The translations under genes and the position numbers were made by a program. The notes beneath the pieces are model-generated. The model was not told the DNA's origin. It worked only from the letters and a program-made list of their open reading frames with translations, and did no database searches. From Actinomycetota bacterium (lineage in GTDB: Bacteria; Actinomycetota; Thermoleophilia; Gaiellales; F1-60-MAGs149), in assembly GCA_009885805.1 (NCBI GenBank), contig VFJZ01000056.1, positions 1 through 34,388 on the forward strand: a stretch of 34,388 bases of DNA, given 5' to 3'. Shown here piece after piece: positions 1 to 7,270 of this stretch (position 1 is the first letter of the stretch; every line of letters begins with the position of its first letter).

Positions 1-180
1 CGCATCTCCAACGCGCTGCGGCGACCGTCTGCTGCGCCGCAAGCGGCGCCGCCGCGGGCTTCGCGGGTGACCCGCCCGCCGCTTGAACTTGCTCCGGCAA
101 GCCCAGCGCGACGGGCGAGCCCCCCGCTCGCTCCAGGAACCTCGACCACAACACCATTTCCGTGTCGAACCACTAGGCCG
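1..180. other. gene-free left edge
   Basis: No gene is supported here. The stretch is the 3' side of the leftward kinase gene that stops at 181. It holds short GC-rich palindromes: a GCGGGT/ACCCGC pair at 63-75, CTTGC/GCAAG at 89-102, and GCGAGC/GCTCGC around a run of C just after 110. One of them may help end the leftward transcript, but none has a T tract. Long open frames crossing this region are by-products of high GC. Confidence 0.5.
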
Positions 181-1188
181 TCAGCCGTGGGTGGCGAGGT
201 AACGCCTGGCGACGGCGCACGTCGTCGACGCGAAGTCGTCGCCGAACTCGGCTGCGGTGTCGGTGTTCGGGTGGGAGCCGAGCCATGCCAGCAGGGTCAT
301 CCGCCGGTACAGGACGAACGTCGGGATCTCGAAGACGTCCTCCTCGGGCAGCTCGCAGACCCGTCGGTAGCCGTGCAACCACGAGGTGATCATGCCGTCG
401 ACGTCCGGATGATTCTCGAGGAAGCCGAGCGCGCCGCCGAGGTCGTAGAGGTACCAGGAGAACCCCGAGTCGTCGAAGTCGATCACGGTTGTCGTGTCGC
501 CATCGACGATCAGGTTCGCCAGACGCAGATCCGTGTGGACGAGTCCGTACCGGTCGGAGCCCTTCCCGAACGCCGTGAGCCGGCGACCGAGCGTCTGCTC
601 GGTTGCGAGAAGGACCTCGTGTTCGCCAGGGCCGACGCCCGGGGCGTCTTGCCAGCGCCCCCAGCGAGGACTGGCGCCGAATGCGGCGTTGGCGTCCCAG
701 TGGTGGCGCGTGAACCAGTCGGGGCGCGGCCACGCCCGCGTGTGCGTGTGCATCCGCGCGGTGATCTCGCCGATCTCGGCGAACGATTCGACGAGTCGAT
801 CATCCGGCGGCTGCACTCCCGCGACGAACTCGAACATCACGCAGCGGCGCGGTTCGCCGCCGCCGGGCTCTGGCACGGTGACGATCTGCTCGCCGTCGGT
901 CGTCGGGATCACGCTCGGCGTACGGATCGCCCCAGCCGCGCGTAGCGACTCCTGCCACAGCAGCTCGGAGGCGATCGCGTCGAAGCTGTGATAGCCGAGG
1001 CGGTGGACTCGCATCACGGTCCGGCGTCCGGTCGCGGGATCATCGACGCGGAACGTCGCGTTCTCGGAGACGTTCAGCAGCGTCACCGTAGCGGCCGGTG
1101 ACAGCCCGTAGCGCGGCAGCGTCCCGCGCGCGACGTCGGCGAGGCGCGCGAGGACCGCCGCGCCGCCGGACAGATCATGCAGCGCCAT
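181..1188 (-). CDS. APH-family small-molecule kinase (hydroxylysine kinase/SrkA-like)
   Basis: A 335-aa protein of the aminoglycoside phosphotransferase/choline kinase fold. The catalytic loop HTDLRLANL is at residues 218-226 (Asp220 as base, Asn225 as Mg ligand). The metal-binding Asp of the DFG-equivalent motif VIDFDD is Asp237. The N-lobe has the expected glycine-poor ATP strand (VSENATFRV, about 40-48). Its start overlaps the end of the class III aminotransferase gene by 14 bases, so the two are co-translated. In animals and many bacteria an APH-type kinase works with a class III PLP phospholyase on 5-hydroxylysine or ethanolamine phosphate. By that precedent this enzyme would phosphorylate a hydroxy-amine that the partner then eliminates or transaminates. 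The substrate is inference; homoserine kinase-like or spectinomycin kinase-like roles are possible. No membrane segment is seen. Confidence 0.88.
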   Translation of the reverse strand: MALHDLSGGAAVLARLADVARGTLPRYGLSPAATVTLLNVSENATFRVDDPATGRRTVMRVHRLGYHSFDAIASELLWQESLRAAGAIRTPSVIPTTDGEQIVTVPEPGGGEPRRCVMFEFVAGVQPPDDRLVESFAEIGEITARMHTHTRAWPRPDWFTRHHWDANAAFGASPRWGRWQDAPGVGPGEHEVLLATEQTLGRRLTAFGKGSDRYGLVHTDLRLANLIVDGDTTTVIDFDDSGFSWYLYDLGGALGFLENHPDVDGMITSWLHGYRRVCELPEEDVFEIPTFVLYRRMTLLAWLGSHPNTDTAAEFGDDFASTTCAVARRYLATHG

Positions 1189-2467
1189 CGTGAACGGCGA
1201 GCGTCGCCGCCTCCGCCTCGGCGCGAGCGATCGCCTCGGCCATGATCGCCAGCAGTTCGTCCCCCAGCGCCTCGTCGATCAGTGTCCCCGGTTTGCACTG
1301 CAGCACCCGCGGGTCGAGGGTCGAGAAGATCGCCCACACGCCCAGGTCGTAGAGGTGGCGCATCACGATCTTGGCGCCCTCCGGGTGGTCGAAGACGAGG
1401 CCCATCACGAGGCCGTCCTGGCGCAGTTCGGTGAACCACTCGGGATGGCGCGCCTGGATCGCACGCAGGCCGGTGCCGAGCTGCTCGGCTGCGCGATGCA
1501 CGTTCGCGCGCGTCGCGTCCGAGTTCGAGAGTCGCAGCGCCGCGAGGGCGACGACGCAGCCGAGCTCGGCACCCCCGAACGTCGACATGTGGCCGAAGCC
1601 ATCCTCGGTCAACCAGCGTGCGCAGCGGTCGGAGACGAGGACGCAGGCGATCGGGTACAGGCCGCCGGAGATGCCCTTCGCGGTGACGAGGATGTCCGGC
1701 GAGATGCCGCGCTTCGTGATCGCCCACAGCTCGCCGGTCCGCATCAGACCCGTCTGCACCTCGTCGGCGATGTAGAGCGTTCCGTGCTGCTCGCAGAGTT
1801 CCCTGACGCCTTCGAGGTAGCCCGGCGCCGGGAGCGGGAAGCCGTACGTGGCCGGAATCGTCTCGAGCAGGACCGCTGCGATATCGCCGGCGGCGAGTGC
1901 CGCTTCCATCGCAGGCAGGTCGTTGAAGGGAACGTGGGGAAACTCGTCGGCGTGGTCGGCGAGGAACAGCCGCGAGAAGCGCTCGTCGCCGGTCTCGACG
2001 GCGAGCCCCGTGTGTCCGTGGTACGCCTTGTGGATCGAGACGATCTTGCGGCGGCCAGTCGTGTGACGCGCGGTTTTCAGTGCGATGTCGACCGCCTCGC
2101 CGCCGCCGGAGGCGTAGATGACCTTGGCGAGACCGGGTGGCCCGGTCTCGATCAACTCCTGCGCGAGAGCGGCGCGGGCGACGGACGGGAAGTGGTGGTT
2201 CCCGATGTCGAAGTGGTCGAGCGCCCGTCGCAGCACCTCGATCAGCTCGGGGTTGCGGTGGCCGAGGCTGAACGTCCCGCCGTTCAGGTGGACATCGATC
2301 AGACGCTTGCCGGACAGGTCGTAGAGCAGGTAGCCCTCGCGACGGTCGATCACGAGCGGGATGCCGGCGTCGATCCAGAACTGCGTCTTGCCCGGGTTCC
2401 AGTAGCGCTTCGACGCCTCGAGCACGTCGTCCTTCGAGGCGAACGAGAACGAGTCGTAGTCGTGCAT
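1175..2467 (-). CDS. class III PLP aminotransferase / phospholyase-like enzyme
   Basis: A 430-aa fold-type I PLP enzyme of the ornithine/acetylornithine aminotransferase class. The PLP Schiff-base lysine is Lys264 in VTAKGISGGLYP. Asp235 in IADEVQTG should contact the pyridine nitrogen, and the phosphate-binding motif SGGGEAVDIALK lies near 120-131. Length is normal. The ATG at 2467 is preceded by a strong ribosome-binding site (GGGAGGA, then CGCG). It is first of a two-gene leftward unit with the APH-type kinase, an arrangement matching hydroxylysine/phosphoethanolamine breakdown in which the PLP partner is a phospholyase. Sequence alone cannot separate transaminase from phospholyase activity. 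The protein is cytosolic and all key residues are present. Confidence 0.9.
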   Translation of the reverse strand: MHDYDSFSFASKDDVLEASKRYWNPGKTQFWIDAGIPLVIDRREGYLLYDLSGKRLIDVHLNGGTFSLGHRNPELIEVLRRALDHFDIGNHHFPSVARAALAQELIETGPPGLAKVIYASGGGEAVDIALKTARHTTGRRKIVSIHKAYHGHTGLAVETGDERFSRLFLADHADEFPHVPFNDLPAMEAALAAGDIAAVLLETIPATYGFPLPAPGYLEGVRELCEQHGTLYIADEVQTGLMRTGELWAITKRGISPDILVTAKGISGGLYPIACVLVSDRCARWLTEDGFGHMSTFGGAELGCVVALAALRLSNSDATRANVHRAAEQLGTGLRAIQARHPEWFTELRQDGLVMGLVFDHPEGAKIVMRHLYDLGVWAIFSTLDPRVLQCKPGTLIDEALGDELLAIMAEAIARAEAEAATLAVHDGAA

Positions 2468-2504
2468 CGCGTCCTCCCTGCCGGGCCTGCGCCGACGATC
2501 GGCC

Positions 2505-2510
2505 TACGGT
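2505..2510 (+). promoter_or_regulatory. -10 box TACGGT, probably leaderless start of the MBL gene
   Basis: TACGGT fits the actinobacterial TAnnnT -10 pattern and ends nine bases before the ATG at 2520. No Shine-Dalgarno sequence precedes that ATG, which suggests leaderless or nearly leaderless translation. It lies in the 52-bp gap shared with the divergent aminotransferase gene, so promoters in both directions must sit within it. No convincing -35 element is visible. Confidence 0.35.
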
Positions 2511-2519
2511 ACCAGCATC

Positions 2520-3401
2520 ATGCGTCAGCTACGGGTCGGCGACGTCACGGTCACCAGCATCATCGAGCGGGACGGCCCCTGGCGGACACCGGCGGCGATG
2601 TTCCCGACCTGGGACGCCGATCTCGGCGCCGAGCACATCGCGGCGCTCGAGCCGGAGATGTTCGACCACGCCTCGGGCCGGATGGTGATGACGTACCAGA
2701 CGTTCGTCGTCCGCACCCCGCGGCACATGATTCTGGTCGACACCTGTACCGGCGAGGACAAGGAACTGCCACCGCCGCTCGACTTCGACCGGCAGCCGTG
2801 GCGGGACGGCTTCGACGCGCTCGGGCTGCGGTTCGCCGACATCGATTACGTCTTCTGCACGCACCTGCACTTCGACCACACGGGCTGGAACACAAGCATC
2901 GTCGACGGTCGCTGGATCCCCACGTTCCCGAACGCGACCTACATCTTCCACCGCCGCGAGTACGAGGCGTGGGAGCGCGCCGCGCTCGACCCGTCCGACC
3001 CGCAGGCGCGGATCTTCGCTATGAATTGCGAGCCCGTCGTCGCGGCCGGGCAGGCTCTGCTCGTCGACGACGACTACGCGCTCGACGACACGATCACCCT
3101 GACGCCGACTCCTGGCCACTCGCCCGGGCACTGCTGCGTAGAGATCTCGTCACGAGGGCAGCGCGCCATCGTCACCGGCGACCTCATCCACCACGCGCTG
3201 CAGGTCAGCGACCCGTCGCTCCACACCATCTTCTGCTGGGATCCGGCGCAGGCGGTCACGAGCCGGCGGCGGTGGCTCCGGGACGTCGTCGATCGCGACA
3301 TCGACGTGCTGCCGGTGCACTTCCCGCACCCCGTCGTCGGGCGGATCGTCGCCGACGGCGACGCTTTCGCGTTCCGCTATCGGCGCGGTGGGCATGACTG
3401 A
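2520..3401 (+). CDS. metallo-beta-lactamase-fold hydrolase (AHL-lactonase-like group)
   Basis: A 293-aa metallo-hydrolase with a complete dinuclear zinc site: HLHFDH at residues 115-120 (His115, His117, Asp119, His120), His200 in TPGHSPGH, Asp221 in TGDLIHH, and a terminal His near 267-270 in PVHFPHP. The wide first-motif region and the size match the group that includes quorum-quenching N-acyl-homoserine lactonases and other lactonases/esterases. The stop lies 14 bases inside the following flavin monooxygenase gene, so the two are translationally coupled. A Baeyer-Villiger-type enzyme makes esters or lactones, so a hydrolase opening that product is a natural partner; this is inference from context. 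It is probably cytosolic because no signal peptide is seen. Confidence 0.88.
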   Translation: MRQLRVGDVTVTSIIERDGPWRTPAAMFPTWDADLGAEHIAALEPEMFDHASGRMVMTYQTFVVRTPRHMILVDTCTGEDKELPPPLDFDRQPWRDGFDALGLRFADIDYVFCTHLHFDHTGWNTSIVDGRWIPTFPNATYIFHRREYEAWERAALDPSDPQARIFAMNCEPVVAAGQALLVDDDYALDDTITLTPTPGHSPGHCCVEISSRGQRAIVTGDLIHHALQVSDPSLHTIFCWDPAQAVTSRRRWLRDVVDRDIDVLPVHFPHPVVGRIVADGDAFAFRYRRGGHD

Positions 3402-4992
3402 GGCGGCGACGGAGGTCGACGCGGTCGTCGTCGGCGCGGGATTCTCGGGGCTCTACATGCTCCACCGGCTGCGCGGGCTTGGCCTGTCGGTGCGCGTCCT
3501 CGAGCGCGCCGACGGCGTCGGCGGCACCTGGTTCTGGAACCGGTATCCCGGCGCTCGCTGCGACATCGAGAGCACGGACTACGCCTACTCCTTCTCGGAG
3601 GACCTCGTCCGCGACTTCCAGTGGAGCGAGCGCTATGCAGCCCAGCCGGAGATCCTCCGCTACCTGGAGCACGTCGCCGACCGCTTCGATCTGCGTCGCG
3701 ACATCGAGTTCGGGACGCGTGTGGTGACGGCCGATTTCGACGACGAGGCGAGTCGCTGGACACTCGTCACCGACGGCGGCGCGCGGTACCGCGCGCGGTT
3801 CTGCGTGATGGCGACCGGGTGCCTGTCGAGCGTGCGGGAGCCGGACGTCCCCGGACTCGAGCGCTTCGAGGGCACCTGGCTTCTGACCGGGCGTTGGCCG
3901 GACGGCGTGGATCTGACCGGTCGGCGCGTGGCCGTCGTCGGCACCGGTTCGACGGGCATCCAGGCGATCCCGGTCATCGCCCGGCAGGCCGAGCGCCTCT
4001 ACGTCTTCCAGCGGACGCCGAACTACTCGGTGCCGGCCCGGAACCGCCGGCTCACCGATGCGGAGGCCGAGGAGCTGCGGCGCGGGTTCGCCGACCGTCG
4101 CCGACTGGCGTGCGCGTCGGCCGCGGGAATGCCGGTGGAGGCGCCAGATCGATCGGCGCTGGCGATCCCGCCGGCAGAGCTCGCGGAGCTGTTCGAGGCG
4201 GGTTGGGAGCGCGGCGGCATCGATGCGCTGTCCCACGCCGCCACCGACATCGTCACCGAGGAGGCCGCGAACCGCATCGCGCAGGAGTTCGCCCGCGCGA
4301 AGATCCGGGCGATCGTCCGGGACCCGGCCGTCGCCGAGCGTCTCTGCCCACGGCACTTCATCGGGACGAAGCGCACCTGCGTCGACACCGACTACTACGA
4401 CACCTTCAACCGGGACAACGTCGAGCTCATCGATGCCCGCACCGACCCGATCGAGGAGATCACCGCGGACGGCGTGCGGACGGGCAGCGCGTTCTACGCC
4501 GTCGACACGATCGTCTTCGCGCTCGGCTTCGACGCGATGACCGGTGCGCTGCGCGACATCGCGATCCGCGGCGCCGGGGGCGTCGAGTTGCGCGAGCGGT
4601 GGGCGGCGGGGCCGCGCACCGTGCTCGGGCTCGCGGTCGCCGGCTTCCCGAACATGTTCCTCGTCACAGGTCCGGGCAGCCCGTCCGTCCTCAGCAACAT
4701 GGCGGTGTCGATCGAGCAGCACGTCGACTTCATCGCGGCTGCGATCGCCTACCTGGACACGAACGGGTTCGACCGGATCGAGGCGACCGAGGCGGCGGAG
4801 GCGGCGTGGGTGACGCACGTCAACGACCTTGCCGACGCGACCCTCTACCCGGCGACGGCGTCCTGGTACACCGGCGCGAACGTCCCCGGCAAACCCCGCG
4901 TCTTCATGCCGTACGTCGGCGGCTGCGGCCCGTTCCGGCGGGCGTGCGACGAGGTCGCGGCGCACGGCTATGAGGGCTTCGCTCTGTCCTGA
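3388..4992 (+). CDS. Baeyer-Villiger-type flavin-containing monooxygenase
   Basis: A 534-aa flavoprotein. The FAD-binding GAGFSG is at residues 16-21, GGTWFWNRYPGARCD at about 45-59 is typical of class B monooxygenases, and the NADPH-binding GTGSTG is at 185-190, followed by QRTPNYSVPAR. The family fingerprint FxGxxxHxxxWP is at 160-171, but its histidine is Leu166 here (FEGTWLLTGRWP). Known Baeyer-Villiger enzymes use FAD, NADPH and O2 to insert oxygen beside a ketone; how the missing histidine changes this is unknown. The frame opens with GTG at 3388, and an ATG at 3394 is an equally good start. It overlaps the upstream hydrolase gene, suggesting a two-step ketone to ester to acid route. 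The gene ends in a palindrome shared with the convergent remnant. Confidence 0.9.
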   Translation: MGMTEAATEVDAVVVGAGFSGLYMLHRLRGLGLSVRVLERADGVGGTWFWNRYPGARCDIESTDYAYSFSEDLVRDFQWSERYAAQPEILRYLEHVADRFDLRRDIEFGTRVVTADFDDEASRWTLVTDGGARYRARFCVMATGCLSSVREPDVPGLERFEGTWLLTGRWPDGVDLTGRRVAVVGTGSTGIQAIPVIARQAERLYVFQRTPNYSVPARNRRLTDAEAEELRRGFADRRRLACASAAGMPVEAPDRSALAIPPAELAELFEAGWERGGIDALSHAATDIVTEEAANRIAQEFARAKIRAIVRDPAVAERLCPRHFIGTKRTCVDTDYYDTFNRDNVELIDARTDPIEEITADGVRTGSAFYAVDTIVFALGFDAMTGALRDIAIRGAGGVELRERWAAGPRTVLGLAVAGFPNMFLVTGPGSPSVLSNMAVSIEQHVDFIAAAIAYLDTNGFDRIEATEAAEAAWVTHVNDLADATLYPATASWYTGANVPGKPRVFMPYVGGCGPFRRACDEVAAHGYEGFALS

Positions 4993-5003
4993 CCCCGGGT
5001 CAG
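4989..5003. terminator. palindrome covering two convergent stop codons
   Basis: CTGACCC-C-GGGTCAG forms a perfect 7-bp inverted repeat. The TGA of the rightward monooxygenase (4990-4992) and the TGA of the leftward remnant (5000-5002) both fall inside it. It may act as a short bidirectional terminator, though no T tract follows and the loop would have to open by a pair or two. Confidence 0.35.
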
Positions 5004-5215
5004 CCGCACTCGATCTCGTCGCCCTCGACCCCGCTGACCGCGACCTGATGGCGGAGGGGGAGGCGCTGGGGCACGATGTCGCGCACCGCGATCTCGAACA
5101 CGATCGCCCGTTCGCCGATCGCCGCGAGGAGACCGTAGACGGGGGCGGTCGTGCAGTCGGCGAGCTCGCGCAGGAACGTCGGCCCGAAGCGACCGAGATG
5201 CTCGGCGTGTTGGGG
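5000..5215 (-). pseudogene. unidentified C-terminal coding fragment
   Basis: A leftward open stretch of about 70 codons ending with TGA at 5000 looks protein-like (segments such as VYGLLAAIGERAIVFEIAVRD and a tail GVEGDEIECG). It is in a different frame from the heme-domain remnant that precedes it. I do not recognise the family. It may be the tail of another gene joined by deletion, or the real end of the gamma-subunit remnant after a frameshift. No independent start codon or ribosome-binding site is apparent. Confidence 0.3.
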
Positions 5216-5490
5216 TAGACCTTGAGGACGTTGTCGGCGACCTCGCCGGCGTTGTCGACGTCCGACTGCCAGGTCGCCCGCCACTGCAGGATGTGCACCG
5301 GCTGTCCGGGCGCCCCCATCATGATCGGCGGCTGATCGGCGGTGCGCGCGGGAAGCTGGATCGCGGCGGCATCGCGGAACCGCATCAGCCCGTCGAGGTC
5401 CGACTTCTGCGCCGACGGCCAGCTCAGACGGAACGCGAGCCGGGCGCCGTCGTGCAGGGCGTCGACGCGGAGGCTCGCGAATAGTCGCGA
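5216..5490 (-). pseudogene. remnant of a type II DMSO-reductase-family gamma (heme b) subunit
   Basis: Read leftward from about 5490, the frame gives LRVDALHDGARLAFRLSWP, then a segment with FRDAAAIQLP, MMGAPGQPVHILQW and VADNVLKVYPNT. This resembles the ethylbenzene dehydrogenase-type gamma subunit, the heme-b domain of type II DMSO-reductase family enzymes, including its MGAPGQPVxIxxW signature. Only about 90 codons survive. It has no start of its own and is joined directly, in another frame, to the middle of the catalytic subunit remnant. The rest of the catalytic subunit, the whole iron-sulfur beta subunit and the start of gamma are gone. The family call rests on recognised motifs, not a search. 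Confidence 0.55.
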
Positions 5491-6690
5491 AGCAGCGAGA
5501 ACACGGTACGGGCCTCGATGGTGGTGCCGTCATTCAGCGCCACCTGGTAGGTGCCCTCGAGCGCCGCACTCGTCTGCATCCTGGCGCCGACCTCGTCGCG
5601 GGAGACGGCGGCCGGCGCGTTCGCTGCGGGGTCCCAGACGACGTAGTCGCCCCACGCCTCGCGCAACTCGGCCGGCACGACCTGCGCACCCGCCGTCCAC
5701 GGTGGTATCGGCGGGGTCGAGGCGATGTCCGCCTGTGGTCGCACCACGACGGCGTTCTCGAGGGTCGCGAGGGCGTGGCCGGCGATCGCGTCGCGCGCGT
5801 CGAGCAGCTTCCCCGTGTCGCTCCGGACGAGGAGGGGAAGATCGGTGCGCTCGACGACCGCGTCCCGGTCGAAGAGGTCGTTCGCGATCATCTCGCGTGC
5901 GACGCCGAGCAGGAACGCGACGTCGGAGCCGGGCCGGAGGATGACGATCTCGTCGGCCTTGTTCGCCGTCGGCATGTAGTCGGCCGAGATCACGATCACG
6001 CGGCTTCCGCGCAGGCGCGCCTCGGCGAGCCAGTGGGCGTCGGGCATCTTCGTGCAGATCCAGTTCATTCCGATCAGGACGATCAGCTTCGAGTGCTCGA
6101 CGCCGAACAGGTCGAAATCGACGGTCTGCGAGCCCGTCACCAGCGGGTGGCCCGGCGGCAGGTCGGTGTGCCCCAGGCGTAGTTGTCGAACGCCCGGCTG
6201 CCGACGCGCTCGGCGGGCTCGGCGTCGGGGCGGAACTTCGCGTCGAGCAGGGCGAGCATGTTCGCGAACCGGTAGAACCCGAACACGCGGCCGACCCCGA
6301 GCAGCGGCATGCCGCCGCGCATCTTGATCGCCTGGACGCCGGCGCCGTGCATCGCCTCGATCATCGCCGGGTCGTAGTGACCCTGGGCCGTGAGGCGCTC
6401 GGCGCCTTGTGCGCCGTCGTAGGTGCGAGCGACGTTCTCGATGGTCTTCGCGGCGAGGTCGACCGCCTCGTCCCACGAGACCCGCACGAACCGGTCGTAG
6501 CCTCGCTGCGTCGTATCCATCGTGGGGGGTGCCATCGGCGTTGCGCGGGAAGCCGGCGTCGGCCCACTCCTTGAAGCCCCGTCGCACCATCGGCGCCTTC
6601 ACGCGGCGGTCGCCGTAGAGGCGACGTCCGAGAATCAGCCCTTTCTGGCAGACGCGCGGGTCCCAGCGGTGTGAGGCCTTGTTGCCCGCG
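5480..6690 (-). pseudogene. remnant of a molybdopterin oxidoreductase catalytic subunit (type II DMSO reductase family)
   Basis: About 400 codons of a NarG/EbdA-like alpha subunit can be followed in two frames. It begins near 6690 at the last cluster cysteine (DPRVCQKGL), continues through LYGDRRVKAPMVRRGFKEW, changes frame at a run of six C (6524-6529 on the plus strand) and continues with RFVRVSWDEAVDLAAKTI. It changes back near 6171-6180 at a run of four G, then reads HTDLPPGHPLVTG, GMNWICTKMPDAHWLAEAR and DIPLLVRSDTG-like blocks. The frame ends abruptly near 5480 where the gamma-subunit piece starts. The N-terminal Cys motif and C-terminal half are missing, so it cannot be functional even if the two homopolymer shifts were sequencing errors. 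Intact relatives oxidise or reduce hydrocarbons, nitrate or oxyanions in the periplasm. Confidence 0.75.
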
Positions 6691-6752
6691 AGGTCGCTGG
6701 AGCGTGCCGCGGCCTCATCGGCGACTCTACCTCGAACCCGGCCAAGGACACC

Positions 6753-7238
6753 ATGAGCTCCGACCGTTTCACCATCGCCACGGGACGCGCGTCCACCACG
6801 TTCTCGGGGACGCTGGATGCCGTCTCGTCCCACGCCAGGAAGCTGAGCGAGGTATCCGCTGCAGAGATCGAGGTCCGCGACTCGGCGGGGACGACGATCG
6901 CCTGTTTCCGTGGCGGGGTCGAGGTGGCGGTCCGGCGGGTTCCCCGTGTGGCCGCGCCGGTGGCGGAGCGACCGCCAACGCCTCGCCCGTGGCCGACCGG
7001 CGCGAAGTTCGCCCTCGTGCGTCGCGGTGGCGTCGTGCGCGCCGAGTCATCGTCGGCGCGGCTCTGCGAGGAGGCGCTCGCAGCCAGTGTCACGTTCCCG
7101 GGCGATATCGTCACGGTCTACGACGCGCGGGGGAAGATCGTAAGCTCGTTCCTGCACGGCGCGCCCTACCAGGGTCCGCCGCTCGAGCCGGTGCCGCCGA
7201 CGTGGTTCGCGGCGCCGAAGCCGAAGAAGCGGCGGTAG
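6753..7238 (+). CDS. unknown 161-aa protein
   Basis: I do not recognise this family. The ATG at 6753 follows AAGGA at a good distance. The protein starts MSSDRFTIATGRASTTFSG. It contains two similar strand-rich halves, about residues 5-60 and 85-135: EIEVRDSAGTTIACFRGG in the first and IVTVYDARGKIVSSFLHG in the second. They are separated by a proline- and arginine-rich linker (PRVAAPVAERPPTPRPWP). The tail is basic (APKPKKRR). The duplicated pattern VxDxxGxxIxxF suggests a small beta domain present twice. It has no signal peptide or membrane segment. It starts beside the truncated 5' end of the molybdoenzyme remnant and precedes the GNAT gene by 32 bases. Confidence 0.7.
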   Translation: MSSDRFTIATGRASTTFSGTLDAVSSHARKLSEVSAAEIEVRDSAGTTIACFRGGVEVAVRRVPRVAAPVAERPPTPRPWPTGAKFALVRRGGVVRAESSSARLCEEALAASVTFPGDIVTVYDARGKIVSSFLHGAPYQGPPLEPVPPTWFAAPKPKKRR

Positions 7239-7257
7239 CCGCCGCCCGCCGCAGTGA

Positions 7258-7263
7258 TAGCGT
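7258..7263 (+). promoter_or_regulatory. -10 box TAGCGT, leaderless start of the GNAT gene
   Basis: TAGCGT (TAnnnT) ends exactly seven bases before the GTG at 7271. A transcript started by this box would begin at or next to the start codon. No ribosome-binding site precedes the GTG, consistent with leaderless translation. This spacing is the main reason to choose 7271 over the in-frame GTG at 7262, which lies within the box. Confidence 0.4.
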
Positions 7264-7270
7264 GTGCGCC

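Noticed and set aside
1190-3397. A 735-codon rightward open frame antisense to the aminotransferase
   Set aside because: High GC leaves antisense frames open; the product is Arg/Asp-rich with no family motif, and the opposite strand has a clear PLP enzyme.
3256-5385. A 709-codon leftward frame across the monooxygenase
   Set aside because: Only its first 60-odd codons (5216-5385) resemble the gamma subunit; the rest is antisense to the monooxygenase with no protein-like composition.
6160-6535. Programmed frameshifting in the molybdoenzyme remnant
   Set aside because: Shifts at C6 and G4 runs look like decay or sequence errors, and the gene lacks both ends, so regulated frameshifting is not credible.
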